DNA of 13,679 bases, taken from Deltaproteobacteria bacterium (GTDB lineage: Bacteria; Desulfobacterota_C; Deferrisomatia; Deferrisomatales; JACRMM01). The position numbers and the translations under genes are program-made. Below, in pieces: positions 7,008 to 13,519 of this stretch; position 1 is the first letter of the stretch; each line of letters opens with the position of its first letter. The DNA lies in the NCBI GenBank assembly GCA_016218905.1, contig JACRCS010000184.1, positions 1 through 13,679 on the forward strand, read 5' to 3'. The notes beneath the pieces are model-generated. The model made no database searches. It was given only the letters and a program-made list of their open reading frames with translations, and had not been told where the DNA came from.

Positions 7008-8948
7008 TTACGATCCCGGCTCGATGGGACCGAAATCGGTGTGGGGCAGGAACGACGCCGCCACGTACTCCTCCAGGAACGAGGGGTTGTCGGCGAGCTC
7101 CACAGGCGTCATCCTCCGGGCCACCTCCTGGGCCGTGTCGAAGAGGTCATGGCTCGCCGAGACGAGCCTGGCCCCCGACAGCGCCCCGTTTCCGATGAAG
7201 GTGAAGCGCTCCGTCGGCAGCGCCGGCAGCAGGCCGATCCGAATCGCGTCGTCGAGGTCGAGGGACCGACCAAACCCACCGGCGATGATCACGCGGTCGA
7301 TCTCGTCAAAGCCAACGCCCACGGCCTTCATGAGGACTCGGCAGCCGGCGTAGATGGCCGCCTTCGTACGGATGAGGCTCTGCACATCCGCCTCCGTCAG
7401 GACGATCTCGGCGCCGGTCGCGGTGTCGCCCGCCCAGGCGAGGACATACTCCCTGCCACCGTGCGCGGTCGACCGCACCCGCGCGTTGTCGGGCCGCTCG
7501 TGGTAGCGTCCGTTCGGCGCGAGGACTCCGACGGCGAAGAGCTCTGCGACGGCGGAGATGAGCCCGGAGCCGCAGATCCCGGTCGGTTTCCCTTCGCCGA
7601 TGACGCCGAGGCACGGCTCGAGGGTTTCGCGGTCGATGCGAATCGCCTCGATCGCACCCCGGGCCGCTCGCATCCCGCAGCGGATCCCGGCCCCCTCGAA
7701 GGCCGGACCCGCCGAGCAGGAGGTCGTCATCATCCAGTCACGGTTGCCTAGGACGAGCTCCCCGTTCGTCCCGACGTCGATGAAGAGCGTGATCTCGGCG
7801 CGCTGCCAGAGCCCCGAAGCCACGACGCCCGCCACCACGTCTCCGCCGACCCACGCGGCGACCAGGGGAAAGCACCACACGGGCACGTGATCCCCGAGGG
7901 AGAGGCCGAGGCCTTGAGCGCGAAACACCGGCACATCCGACAGCGTCGTCACGTACGGCGCCTCTCGGATGCTTCGCGGGTCGAGCCCGAGGAAGAGATG
8001 GGTCATCGTGGGATTCCCGGCGGCCACCATGTGGCTCACCCGGTCCCTCGACACCCCGGCCTCGTCGAAGAGCTGCTCGAAGAGCTGATTGACCCCTTGG
8101 ACCAGCGTCGCCTGGAGGGTCTCGACTCCGTCCGGTTTCATCGCCTGGAGGATCCGACTGATCACATCCTCTCCATAGGCGAGCTGCGGGTTGTACATCG
8201 ACGCGGCCCCGATGGAACAGCCACCCGGTGACGAGGCGCCGCGGCGCCCCAGGTCCAGGAGCTGGGCCGCCAGCGTGGTCGTGCCGATGTCGACGGCCAC
8301 GGCATAACTCTGCGCGGAGGTATCTCCCCCTTCCACCCGAAGGAGCCGGTAGCCTCGACGCAGGTTGACGAGAGTGGTCGTCACCGTCCAGCCCGACGCG
8401 CGCAGGGTCGGTCCCAGTCCCTTCACGACCCGCGAGCTCACGCTCACGGGGGCGATCCCGTGACGTCGTTTCAGCGTGCCCAGCAACCGATCCAGGTCGG
8501 GCAGGGCGTCCTCCCGCGTCGGGGCCGTCAGCTCGACGGCAAGCTTGAAGACCGCCGGGTCCAGTTGGGCGCCCTGGAGGAGGCCCTCAAGGGATTCGAG
8601 CTCCCGCAAGGTCCTGCGACGCTCGCCCGCCCTGCCCCTGTCCACCGCGGTGTGGTCGAGGGCGCAAGAGAGGGGGATCTCGACCCGGAGGTCGGACCGG
8701 ACCCGAGCCGTGCAGGCCAGGCGGTACCCCTGCGCGACCTCGACGCGGGAAAGGCGCGAGTCCAACCCGCCTTCCACCTCCCCCCGGACCACCCTCACCT
8801 TGCAGGTGCCACACGATCCGTCCCCCCCGCAAGACGCGTTGATGTGGAGCCCGGTGGCTCGAGCGAGCGCCATCAGGCTCTCGTCCCTTCGGGCTGGGAC
8901 GGTCCTTCCCGAGGGTGCGAAATAGACCTGAAACAGGCTCTCAGGCAC
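7008..8948 (-). CDS. RACo family (DUF4445) reductive activator of corrinoid proteins, copy 1
   Basis: The 646-residue protein combines an N-terminal [2Fe-2S] plant-type ferredoxin domain with a C-terminal ASKHA-fold ATPase. Cys40, Cys46, Cys49 and Cys79 follow the C-x5-C-x2-C...C pattern. ATPase motifs include VDIGTTT (219-225), DVGTNGELVLGN (391-402), GICGSG (457-462) and IIAGGFG (554-560). RACo proteins use ATP and a low-potential electron to return cob(II)alamin of a corrinoid protein to Co(I). The start is the GTG at 8948. No good ribosome site precedes it, but it overlaps the stop of an upstream frame by eight bases, suggesting coupled translation. The downstream neighbour is an NfnAB-like pair that could supply electrons (inference). 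Its corrinoid partner is not in the adjacent sequence. The family call is firm; the target protein is unknown. Confidence 0.92.
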   Translation of the reverse strand: MPESLFQVYFAPSGRTVPARRDESLMALARATGLHINASCGGDGSCGTCKVRVVRGEVEGGLDSRLSRVEVAQGYRLACTARVRSDLRVEIPLSCALDHTAVDRGRAGERRRTLRELESLEGLLQGAQLDPAVFKLAVELTAPTREDALPDLDRLLGTLKRRHGIAPVSVSSRVVKGLGPTLRASGWTVTTTLVNLRRGYRLLRVEGGDTSAQSYAVAVDIGTTTLAAQLLDLGRRGASSPGGCSIGAASMYNPQLAYGEDVISRILQAMKPDGVETLQATLVQGVNQLFEQLFDEAGVSRDRVSHMVAAGNPTMTHLFLGLDPRSIREAPYVTTLSDVPVFRAQGLGLSLGDHVPVWCFPLVAAWVGGDVVAGVVASGLWQRAEITLFIDVGTNGELVLGNRDWMMTTSCSAGPAFEGAGIRCGMRAARGAIEAIRIDRETLEPCLGVIGEGKPTGICGSGLISAVAELFAVGVLAPNGRYHERPDNARVRSTAHGGREYVLAWAGDTATGAEIVLTEADVQSLIRTKAAIYAGCRVLMKAVGVGFDEIDRVIIAGGFGRSLDLDDAIRIGLLPALPTERFTFIGNGALSGARLVSASHDLFDTAQEVARRMTPVELADNPSFLEEYVAASFLPHTDFGPIEPGS

Positions 8949-9432
8949 GGAGCGTCTCGTCGGACGACGGCATCCGGAGCCGCCCGATCGATCGCAGGCC
9001 CGTGGGGACGAACCCGCCGGTCCGGCCGAGTTCCGGGCTCGTCCGAGCCGTGGGGTCCCCGCCCCTCGTCTCCTCCACTCCCTCTTCCAAGAGAGCCGGC
9101 TCCGTGGTGGCTGCCCGGAAGTAACGGCATCCACGCTGGCCTCTGACCACGGCGGCCGGCTGCTCTTCGGTGCCCGCCAAGTGCTCCCGCGAGGAGCGGC
9201 ATCCCCGCTGTCCGGCCCGCGACACCAACTCCTCCGTTTCTCTCGCCTCCTGTCCCTGGGTGCCGGGGAGTGCCCGTCCCTGGAGCACGGCCCCCTCCCG
9301 GTCCTCGCCCGAAACCGCGCCCTGTGGCAGGAGGACGCGGTCGTTCGCAAGGCGGGAGCAGGGGGGCACGGCGCCCCGTGCCCCGCCGTCGACGGGTGGT
9401 CCGTTCGGCGGGGAGAACAAGAGCGGTTTCAT
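8941..9432 (-). CDS. hypothetical protein overlapping RACo-1 start
   Basis: I do not recognise this 163-residue frame. Points in favour: it starts with ATG, its stop overlaps the RACo-1 GTG by eight bases as in coupled operon genes, and about 83% of its codons end in G or C by my hand count, as in real genes of such DNA. Points against: only a weak GGGGA precedes the start, the composition is low in hydrophobic core residues (rich in Gly, Arg, Glu, Pro), and no domain is evident. It has three Cys and a repeated G-Q-R-G-C-R motif (residues about 82-87 and 105-110). No membrane segment or signal peptide is seen. If it is not a gene, 8949-9691 is a 740-base non-coding gap. Confidence 0.35.
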   Translation of the reverse strand: MKPLLFSPPNGPPVDGGARGAVPPCSRLANDRVLLPQGAVSGEDREGAVLQGRALPGTQGQEARETEELVSRAGQRGCRSSREHLAGTEEQPAAVVRGQRGCRYFRAATTEPALLEEGVEETRGGDPTARTSPELGRTGGFVPTGLRSIGRLRMPSSDETLRA

Positions 9433-9481
9433 GGGATCCCCAGGGAATCAGCGCGCGCCCACGCTCTCACCTCGTGGACTT

Positions 9482-9503
9482 GGAGGGTCCCCAAGGACCC
9501 TCC
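9482..9503 (-). terminator. perfect 9-bp GC-rich hairpin, possible terminator of the CBS gene
   Basis: GGAGGGTCC (9482-9490) and GGACCCTCC (9495-9503) pair perfectly around a four-base loop. It lies about 190 bases downstream of the CBS stop codon and about 50 bases upstream of the ATG at 9432. No T-tract follows on either strand, so it may be a U-less terminator, an mRNA-stabilising hairpin or a protein site. Confidence 0.45.
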
Positions 9504-9593
9504 CCTTCCTTCGGGGCCACTCGCCACGGTTTCCCGGTAGCTATCGTCGTCCCATTCCCTGGCACGAACCCGACGAAGCGCGCGTCCTGACCT

Positions 9594-9636
9594 GCCTGGC
9601 ACTCCTTGGGGACCGCAGTCTCCTCTTGTGCCAGGC
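9594..9636. repeat. 8-bp inverted repeat GCCTGGCA/TGCCAGGC with 27-base loop
   Basis: GCCTGGCA at 9594-9601 and TGCCAGGC at 9629-9636 are exact reverse complements. The position, just past the CBS stop, would suit a transcript-end structure, but the loop is long and the match could be chance. Confidence 0.3.
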
Positions 9637-9691
9637 GCAAAGCCCAGTGACTGCCCCCTTCTGTGTCTGCAGACGTCCCCGGATGGCCCGT

Positions 9692-10141
9692 TCACCGGAG
9701 AAACTGCCGTTCGAACACCGCCATGTGCACATCGCCCTGGCTGACCACCCCCACGACGCCCCCGTCGGCCTCCAGCACGGGCAGTCGGCGCACCTTGTGC
9801 AGAACCATGAGAGACGCAGCCCTGAGGATCGGCGTTTCCGGTGTCACCGAAACGATCGTCTTCGTCATCAGTCTCTCGGCACGCAGCCCTTTGATTTCGT
9901 TGTACCGTTCTTCCATCTCCTCGAAGTCCATGTGGCTTTCGGGCGTGTCCACGAACTCCATGTAGCTGGGGTACAGCGCTCGGAGGATGTCCTTCTCCGA
10001 AACAACCCCCAGCAGGCGTCCTCCCTCCGTCACGAAAACACCGGCGATGCGGTTGAGCACCATGACCCTGGCTACCTCTCCGACCGATGTGCCAGGTTCC
10101 ACGGTCCTGACCGCCCGATTCATGATTTCTCCCACTTTCAT
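9692..10141 (-). CDS. CBS-domain-pair protein
   Basis: The 149-residue protein is a tandem CBS pair and nothing else. The first CBS motif runs from VGEIMNRAVRTVEPGTSVGEVARVM to LLGVVSEKDILRALYP (residues 3-58). The second runs from RLMTKTIVSVTPETPILRAASLMV to GVVGVVSQGDVHMAVF (90-143). An acidic linker sits between them at about 61-85 (MEFVDTPESHMDFEEMEERYNEI). CBS pairs usually bind adenine nucleotides such as AMP, ATP or SAM and act as energy or ligand sensors; the ligand here cannot be read from sequence. AAAGGAAG precedes the ATG at 10141 by a normal distance. Gaps of hundreds of bases on both sides suggest a single-gene unit. The palindrome at 10225-10238 may regulate it. Confidence 0.88.
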   Translation of the reverse strand: MKVGEIMNRAVRTVEPGTSVGEVARVMVLNRIAGVFVTEGGRLLGVVSEKDILRALYPSYMEFVDTPESHMDFEEMEERYNEIKGLRAERLMTKTIVSVTPETPILRAASLMVLHKVRRLPVLEADGGVVGVVSQGDVHMAVFERQFLR

Positions 10142-10224
10142 GGCGGCTTCCTTTCCGTCTTCCGAGTTGCGGCGCCGTAAGCCCTCACCTGCGAGTCTCG
10201 CCCGGGCTCTCCCCAGCTCGCCTG

Positions 10225-10238
10225 CGGTTTACAAACCG
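10225..10238. promoter_or_regulatory. palindrome CGGTTT-N2-AAACCG upstream of the CBS gene
   Basis: CGGTTT (10225-10230) and AAACCG (10233-10238) are perfect reverse complements separated by two bases. The site lies in a locally AT-rich patch 84-97 bases before the CBS start. Its size and symmetry resemble a dimeric regulator's operator; no specific regulator can be named. Confidence 0.4.
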
Positions 10239-10581
10239 TAGTTTATGGTGTCTCCGCCCATCCGACTATCATCTGTGGGCCGAATTGTCCGACGCAACAG
10301 GTCGAGTTCTCTCCCCCCCATCGTCCATGGGTGACACAGCCTTACCCGGAGGCTCCACGGCCTCGGGACGTGCCTCTGCCGTTTCGCCGACCTGGCGGGC
10401 CAGACGGTGGGACCTCCGTTCGGCCCTTCGAGACGATGTTCTATTCGACACCGCCGCGGTCGTTCGACCTACCGCGACTCAAGACCTGGACGCAACGCAG
10501 CTGGGTCACGGGCGGGTGAGCACCAGAACAACGGGCCGGGGTGAGACGGAGGGCAGGAGACGCGGCGCCGTGCCGAAAGGG

Positions 10582-10635
10582 CAACCGCCTCCGGTTGGCG
10601 AGGTTTGTGTTGCCGGGACCGAGGATCTTCCGGCA
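10582..10635 (-). terminator. two short hairpins after DUF2284 copy 2, possible terminator
   Basis: In the transcribed (minus) direction the first hairpin is TGCCGG/CCGGCA (arms 10630-10635 and 10611-10616), starting 16 bases after the DUF2284 stop. The second is CAACCG/CGGTTG (10592-10597 and 10582-10587) with a four-base loop, followed by CCCTTTC. The short stems and weak T-run leave this uncertain. Confidence 0.35.
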
Positions 10636-10651
10636 CGGAATCGGAGACCGC

Positions 10652-11263
10652 CTATTCGAGGAGAATGATGCTGTAACAGCTGTACTCTGACTTGATGTCG
10701 TCGTGCACCGTGCACTTCTTCCCGGCATTTTCGATCGTCTTGAAGACATCGATCGAAAACGACTCTACGGAGGGCCTCTTGTTCGTTGGGAACCGGCATG
10801 GCTCCGGATACGCACACTCTTTGCAGAGAGCACATCGTTCGGCGGCGAGCGCAAAGGCTTTGTAATACCCGGACAAGAACAGATGGCGCTCCAGCGTGAG
10901 CGTCCCCTTCCAGCTGTTTACCTGCTGTCGCCTCTTCTTGTGATTGTCTCGGTAGAACTGTGCATTGCTCGAACGAGTACAAAGGAGCAGCGCCTTGCTG
11001 TACTCCTTCAGAATCGCCCGAACCCTTTCTGGCTCGGGCGTTTCCGGCGAGCAGCACCAACTGGATCCGTACTGATTGCAACCGTACTTGCACTTCAGGC
11101 GAACCCACTCGGCGACGCAGATCTCCTCTACAGGAATCAGGAGCGCATCCGTGACGTTGTATTTCTTACCAATCTCCAGGACTTCCTGGATGATTCTTCG
11201 CTCTTTGGAGAGTCTCTCCAAGAAGTAGACGTTCTCTTCACTCTTGGCTCTCGATTCGCCCAT
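10652..11263 (-). CDS. DUF2284 predicted metal/Fe-S-binding protein (copy 2)
   Basis: A 203-residue DUF2284 protein. Its Cys groups parallel copy 1: Cys58, Cys62, Cys70 and Cys71 in RLKCKYGCNQYGSSWCCSPETP, and Cys144, Cys147, Cys150 and Cys156 (C-x2-C-x2-C-x5-C). The C-terminal RPSVESFSIDVFKTIENAGK matches the same signature in copy 1. Cys95, Cys184 and Cys196 are extra. AGGAGG lies eight bases before the ATG at 11263, which sets the start although the frame is open further upstream. It follows RACo-2 across a 116-base spacer containing strong hairpins, so it is probably in the same transcript at altered level. The function of the family is unknown; the position beside RACo and a corrinoid protein suggests corrinoid methyl transfer or redox maintenance (inference). 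The copies differ widely, so this is not a recent duplication. Confidence 0.88.
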   Translation of the reverse strand: MGESRAKSEENVYFLERLSKERRIIQEVLEIGKKYNVTDALLIPVEEICVAEWVRLKCKYGCNQYGSSWCCSPETPEPERVRAILKEYSKALLLCTRSSNAQFYRDNHKKRRQQVNSWKGTLTLERHLFLSGYYKAFALAAERCALCKECAYPEPCRFPTNKRPSVESFSIDVFKTIENAGKKCTVHDDIKSEYSCYSIILLE

Positions 11264-11325
11264 CACCAGCACCTCCTGCTTCGTTCTTCGCCCGAGGGAG
11301 AACGGAAGGGATCGTCTCGAGAAGG

Positions 11326-11372
11326 CTGTCCGAAGGCGCCGGACAGGGGCTTCCCTCCGCGGGAAGCCCCTG
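11326..11372 (-). terminator. two overlapping, mutually exclusive hairpins after RACo-2
   Basis: Seven bases after the RACo-2 stop, CAGGGGCTTCCC (11344-11355) pairs perfectly with GGGAAGCCCCTG (11361-11372) over a five-base loop: a 12-bp stem. A second perfect stem, CTGTCCG/CGGACAG (11326-11332 and 11340-11346), shares three bases with the first. No T-tract follows either stem, and the DUF2284 gene begins 63 bases further on. Partial termination or mRNA processing and stabilisation is likely. Confidence 0.6.
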
Positions 11373-11379
11373 ATCCCAA

Positions 11380-13413
11380 CTACTGGTGCAGAATCTCCGG
11401 TGCGACCAAACCCTCCAGATGCGGGAACTTGTCGCTCATGTGGGGCAGTTGCATCGCCTCCATGAACTGCTGCTGGAAGTCCTTCTCGACGGTCAGCTCC
11501 ACGTATTCTACGTTGCGAGACACCCAGTTGGCCTCGATCCTCTTCTCGCGGTCGAGCAAGGCGGCCCGGCACCCGTCGCCAGCGGCATTGCCCACCGAGA
11601 CGATCTTGGAGAGCTCGCAATCCGGAACGAGCCCCATGACCAGAGCCTTCTCCCTGTCCACGTGGCTGCCGAACGATCCGGCGATCTTTATGACGTCCAC
11701 CTGCTCCACCCCCATCCGCCGCATCATCAGCTTACAGCCGGCGTACAAGGCTCCCTTGGCCAGCTGAATCTGCCGCAGGTCCTTCTGGGTGATCGTAACG
11801 TCCTTCCCGATGCTGCTCTCCTCGGCCCAGGCCAGGACGAACTCGGTCTGGCCCTGATCGCCCTTCCGGTAGCGGTTCGACTTCTGGTTCTTCTTGTTGA
11901 ACACACCCGTCTTCGTGATGACCCCTGCCCGGTAAAGCTCGGCCAGCACGTCGAGGATTCCCGATCCGCAGATCCCCTTCGTCTGCATCTCCTCGGGCTT
12001 GGACTCGCTCCTCCACCGGTCGTGCCCGATGACGCGGTAGTCCACCTCGTGGGTCGCGGGATCGATCTTGATCCGCTCGATCGCGCCCGGCGCGGCACGC
12101 ATGCCGAAGGCCATCTGTGCGCCCTCCAGCGCCGGACCCGTGGCGCAGGAGGAGGAGATCAGCTTGTGTTTGTTGCCCAGCACGAGCTCGCCGTTGGTCC
12201 CGATGTCGATGATCAACTGCATGTCATTGGACTTGTATGGCGTCTCGGCGATGAGCACTCCGACGTTGTCGGCCCCGACGAACCCGGCCTCGTTGGGCAG
12301 CACGTAGATGTACGCCGACGGGTTGATCTTGATCCCCAGGTCTCGTGCCTTGATGTCGAGGCTGTGGTGAATCGTCGGCGGGAAGGGGGCCAGACCCACG
12401 TACTCGGGGTTGAGCTGCAGGAGGATGTGGTGCATGGCGGTATTACACCCGAGCACGACGTCTTCCACGTCCTCCCTGGACAGCCGCAGGTAGGTCTGAC
12501 CCTCCACGGGCATCTCGACCACCTCGCCGTCCTTCTTCTTCTTCTTGGGCGGGTGCGTGCCCTCAATCGCCTGATCGATGAGCCAGTTGAGGCCCTCGAC
12601 CAGGTCGTCGCTCATCCGCTGCAATCCGTCCGGAGTCGTCATGGAGAACGTGATGCGGGCCATCACGTCCTCCCCGTACTTGCACTGGGGGTTCATCAAC
12701 GAGACCGTGTCGAGCACGGCCATAGTGGAGAGGTCGCAGAAGTACCCGGCCACGGTCGTCGTGCCGATGTCCACCGCGAGGCCGTAATGGTGCTCGCTCG
12801 CCCCCGCCTTGACCCGGATGATCTCCTGGTCTTGCCAGACGCTCACCGTTGCTTTCCAGTTCCCCTGACGGAGCACGTTCGGGAGCTGCCGCAGGGCCTG
12901 GATGTCGATGCGCAGGTTCGTCAAGCCGAACTGCCGCTCCAGCTCGTTGCACACGCGCTCGAAGTCGCCCGTGGGCTCTTCGAAGGTGGGCTTGTCCACC
13001 TCGACGTAGTACGTCTTGACCGCCGGATTGTGCAGGATGGGGATGTCACGCGCCGCCTTGCTCACGACTTGCTTGCCCTTGCGCGACTCCTCCGGAACGA
13101 AGACCAGCAGGTCTCCCTGGACCTTGGCCACGCACCCCAGCCGGTAGCCGGCATCCCTGGCCGCGGTGTCGAGGTATTTGTCCTCCTCTTCCTGCCAGAT
13201 GCTGACGTTCTTGCGCGAGGACGTGACGCCGAACTTCTGAAACTCACCTTCTTCGATGCGAACCTTGCACTTGCCGCAGACCTTGTTCTCCCCGCAAGGA
13301 GCCTCGATATCGACGCCGATCAAGCGCGACGCCTCGATGACCGTCACTCCCTTGGAGACCTCCCCCCGGCGCCCGGAGGGTTGAAAGATCACCATTGCCT
13401 TGTCTTGGTCCAT
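11380..13413 (-). CDS. RACo family (DUF4445) reductive activator of corrinoid proteins, copy 2
   Basis: The 677-residue protein has an N-terminal [2Fe-2S] domain (Cys40, Cys46, Cys49, Cys94) and the ASKHA ATPase region: AVDIGTTTVAGYF (213-225), MNPQCKYGEDVMARI (240-254), IIDIGTNGELVLGN (401-414), GICGSGILDVLAEL (480-493) and IKIAGSFGSHVD (575-586). It should reactivate an oxidised corrinoid protein at the cost of ATP. The corrinoid protein encoded just upstream is the obvious client. The spacing between the last two cluster Cys is longer than in RACo-1. An insert with five lysines (HPPKKKKKDGE, about 287-297), also missing from RACo-1, interrupts the ATPase region. The ATG at 13413 follows GGGAGG by ten bases, and that site is part of a hairpin (13424-13438). 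RACo-1 and RACo-2 are only distantly alike, implying different clients. Confidence 0.92.
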   Translation of the reverse strand: MDQDKAMVIFQPSGRRGEVSKGVTVIEASRLIGVDIEAPCGENKVCGKCKVRIEEGEFQKFGVTSSRKNVSIWQEEEDKYLDTAARDAGYRLGCVAKVQGDLLVFVPEESRKGKQVVSKAARDIPILHNPAVKTYYVEVDKPTFEEPTGDFERVCNELERQFGLTNLRIDIQALRQLPNVLRQGNWKATVSVWQDQEIIRVKAGASEHHYGLAVDIGTTTVAGYFCDLSTMAVLDTVSLMNPQCKYGEDVMARITFSMTTPDGLQRMSDDLVEGLNWLIDQAIEGTHPPKKKKKDGEVVEMPVEGQTYLRLSREDVEDVVLGCNTAMHHILLQLNPEYVGLAPFPPTIHHSLDIKARDLGIKINPSAYIYVLPNEAGFVGADNVGVLIAETPYKSNDMQLIIDIGTNGELVLGNKHKLISSSCATGPALEGAQMAFGMRAAPGAIERIKIDPATHEVDYRVIGHDRWRSESKPEEMQTKGICGSGILDVLAELYRAGVITKTGVFNKKNQKSNRYRKGDQGQTEFVLAWAEESSIGKDVTITQKDLRQIQLAKGALYAGCKLMMRRMGVEQVDVIKIAGSFGSHVDREKALVMGLVPDCELSKIVSVGNAAGDGCRAALLDREKRIEANWVSRNVEYVELTVEKDFQQQFMEAMQLPHMSDKFPHLEGLVAPEILHQ
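12532..12546 (-). repeat. five-unit AAG triplet run coding for polylysine in RACo-2
   Basis: On the plus strand CTT repeats five times, read as five AAG lysine codons (residues 290-294) of RACo-2. Perfect triplet runs can gain or lose units without breaking the frame, so length may vary between strains. Confidence 0.7.
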
Positions 13414-13423
13414 TGCCGTCCAT

Positions 13424-13438
13424 CCTCCCTTGGGGAGG
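13424..13438 (-). promoter_or_regulatory. hairpin covering the RACo-2 ribosome-binding site
   Basis: CCTCCC (13424-13429) and GGGAGG (13433-13438) on the plus strand pair around three bases. In the transcript the 3' arm is the GGGAGG that serves as the RACo-2 Shine-Dalgarno, so folding would hide it and lower translation. Whether anything controls the fold cannot be told. Confidence 0.45.
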
Positions 13439-13483
13439 GCTGGGCCGCCTTCCGGGGCGCCAGCCCCCCTTTCCGTTCTCCGA

Positions 13484-13499
13484 GGGAGGCACCCCTCCC
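13484..13499 (-). terminator. 6-bp hairpin after the corrinoid protein gene
   Basis: GGGAGG (13484-13489) and CCTCCC (13494-13499) pair with a four-base loop, 20 bases past the corrinoid protein stop. No T-tract follows. It could lower read-through into RACo-2 or protect the 3' end of the abundant corrinoid-protein message. Confidence 0.35.
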
Positions 13500-13519
13500 C
13501 GGATCAAATTCTCAGAGGT

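Larger units (their letters stand above)
9433..9691. other. intergenic region downstream of the CBS gene with inverted repeats
   Basis: No frame here shows recognisable homology on either strand. The stretch holds a strong hairpin (9482-9503) and a looser inverted repeat (9594-9636). The motif CCTGGCA occurs twice in the plus direction (near 9558 and 9595), and its complement TGCCAGG once at 9629. It is the 3' flank of the CBS gene and lies upstream of the RACo-1 group. Confidence 0.4.
10142..10651. other. 510-base non-coding region between DUF2284 copy 2 and the CBS gene
   Basis: No frame here carries recognisable homology. A plus-strand frame at about 10285-10668 has mixed third bases and overlaps the end of the DUF2284 gene, so I do not accept it. 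The part next to the CBS gene (10225-10270) is AT-richer and contains a palindrome, fitting a promoter. The part next to DUF2284 has two GC-rich hairpins that may end that transcript. Confidence 0.5.

Noticed and set aside
9170..10180. 336-codon plus-strand frame
   Set aside because: It covers the CBS gene in antisense and the intergenic region, with no domain and no convincing ribosome site.
10285..10668. 127-codon plus-strand frame in the gap after DUF2284 copy 2
   Set aside because: It starts at TTG, has mixed third positions unlike its neighbours, and runs into the 3' end of the DUF2284 gene.
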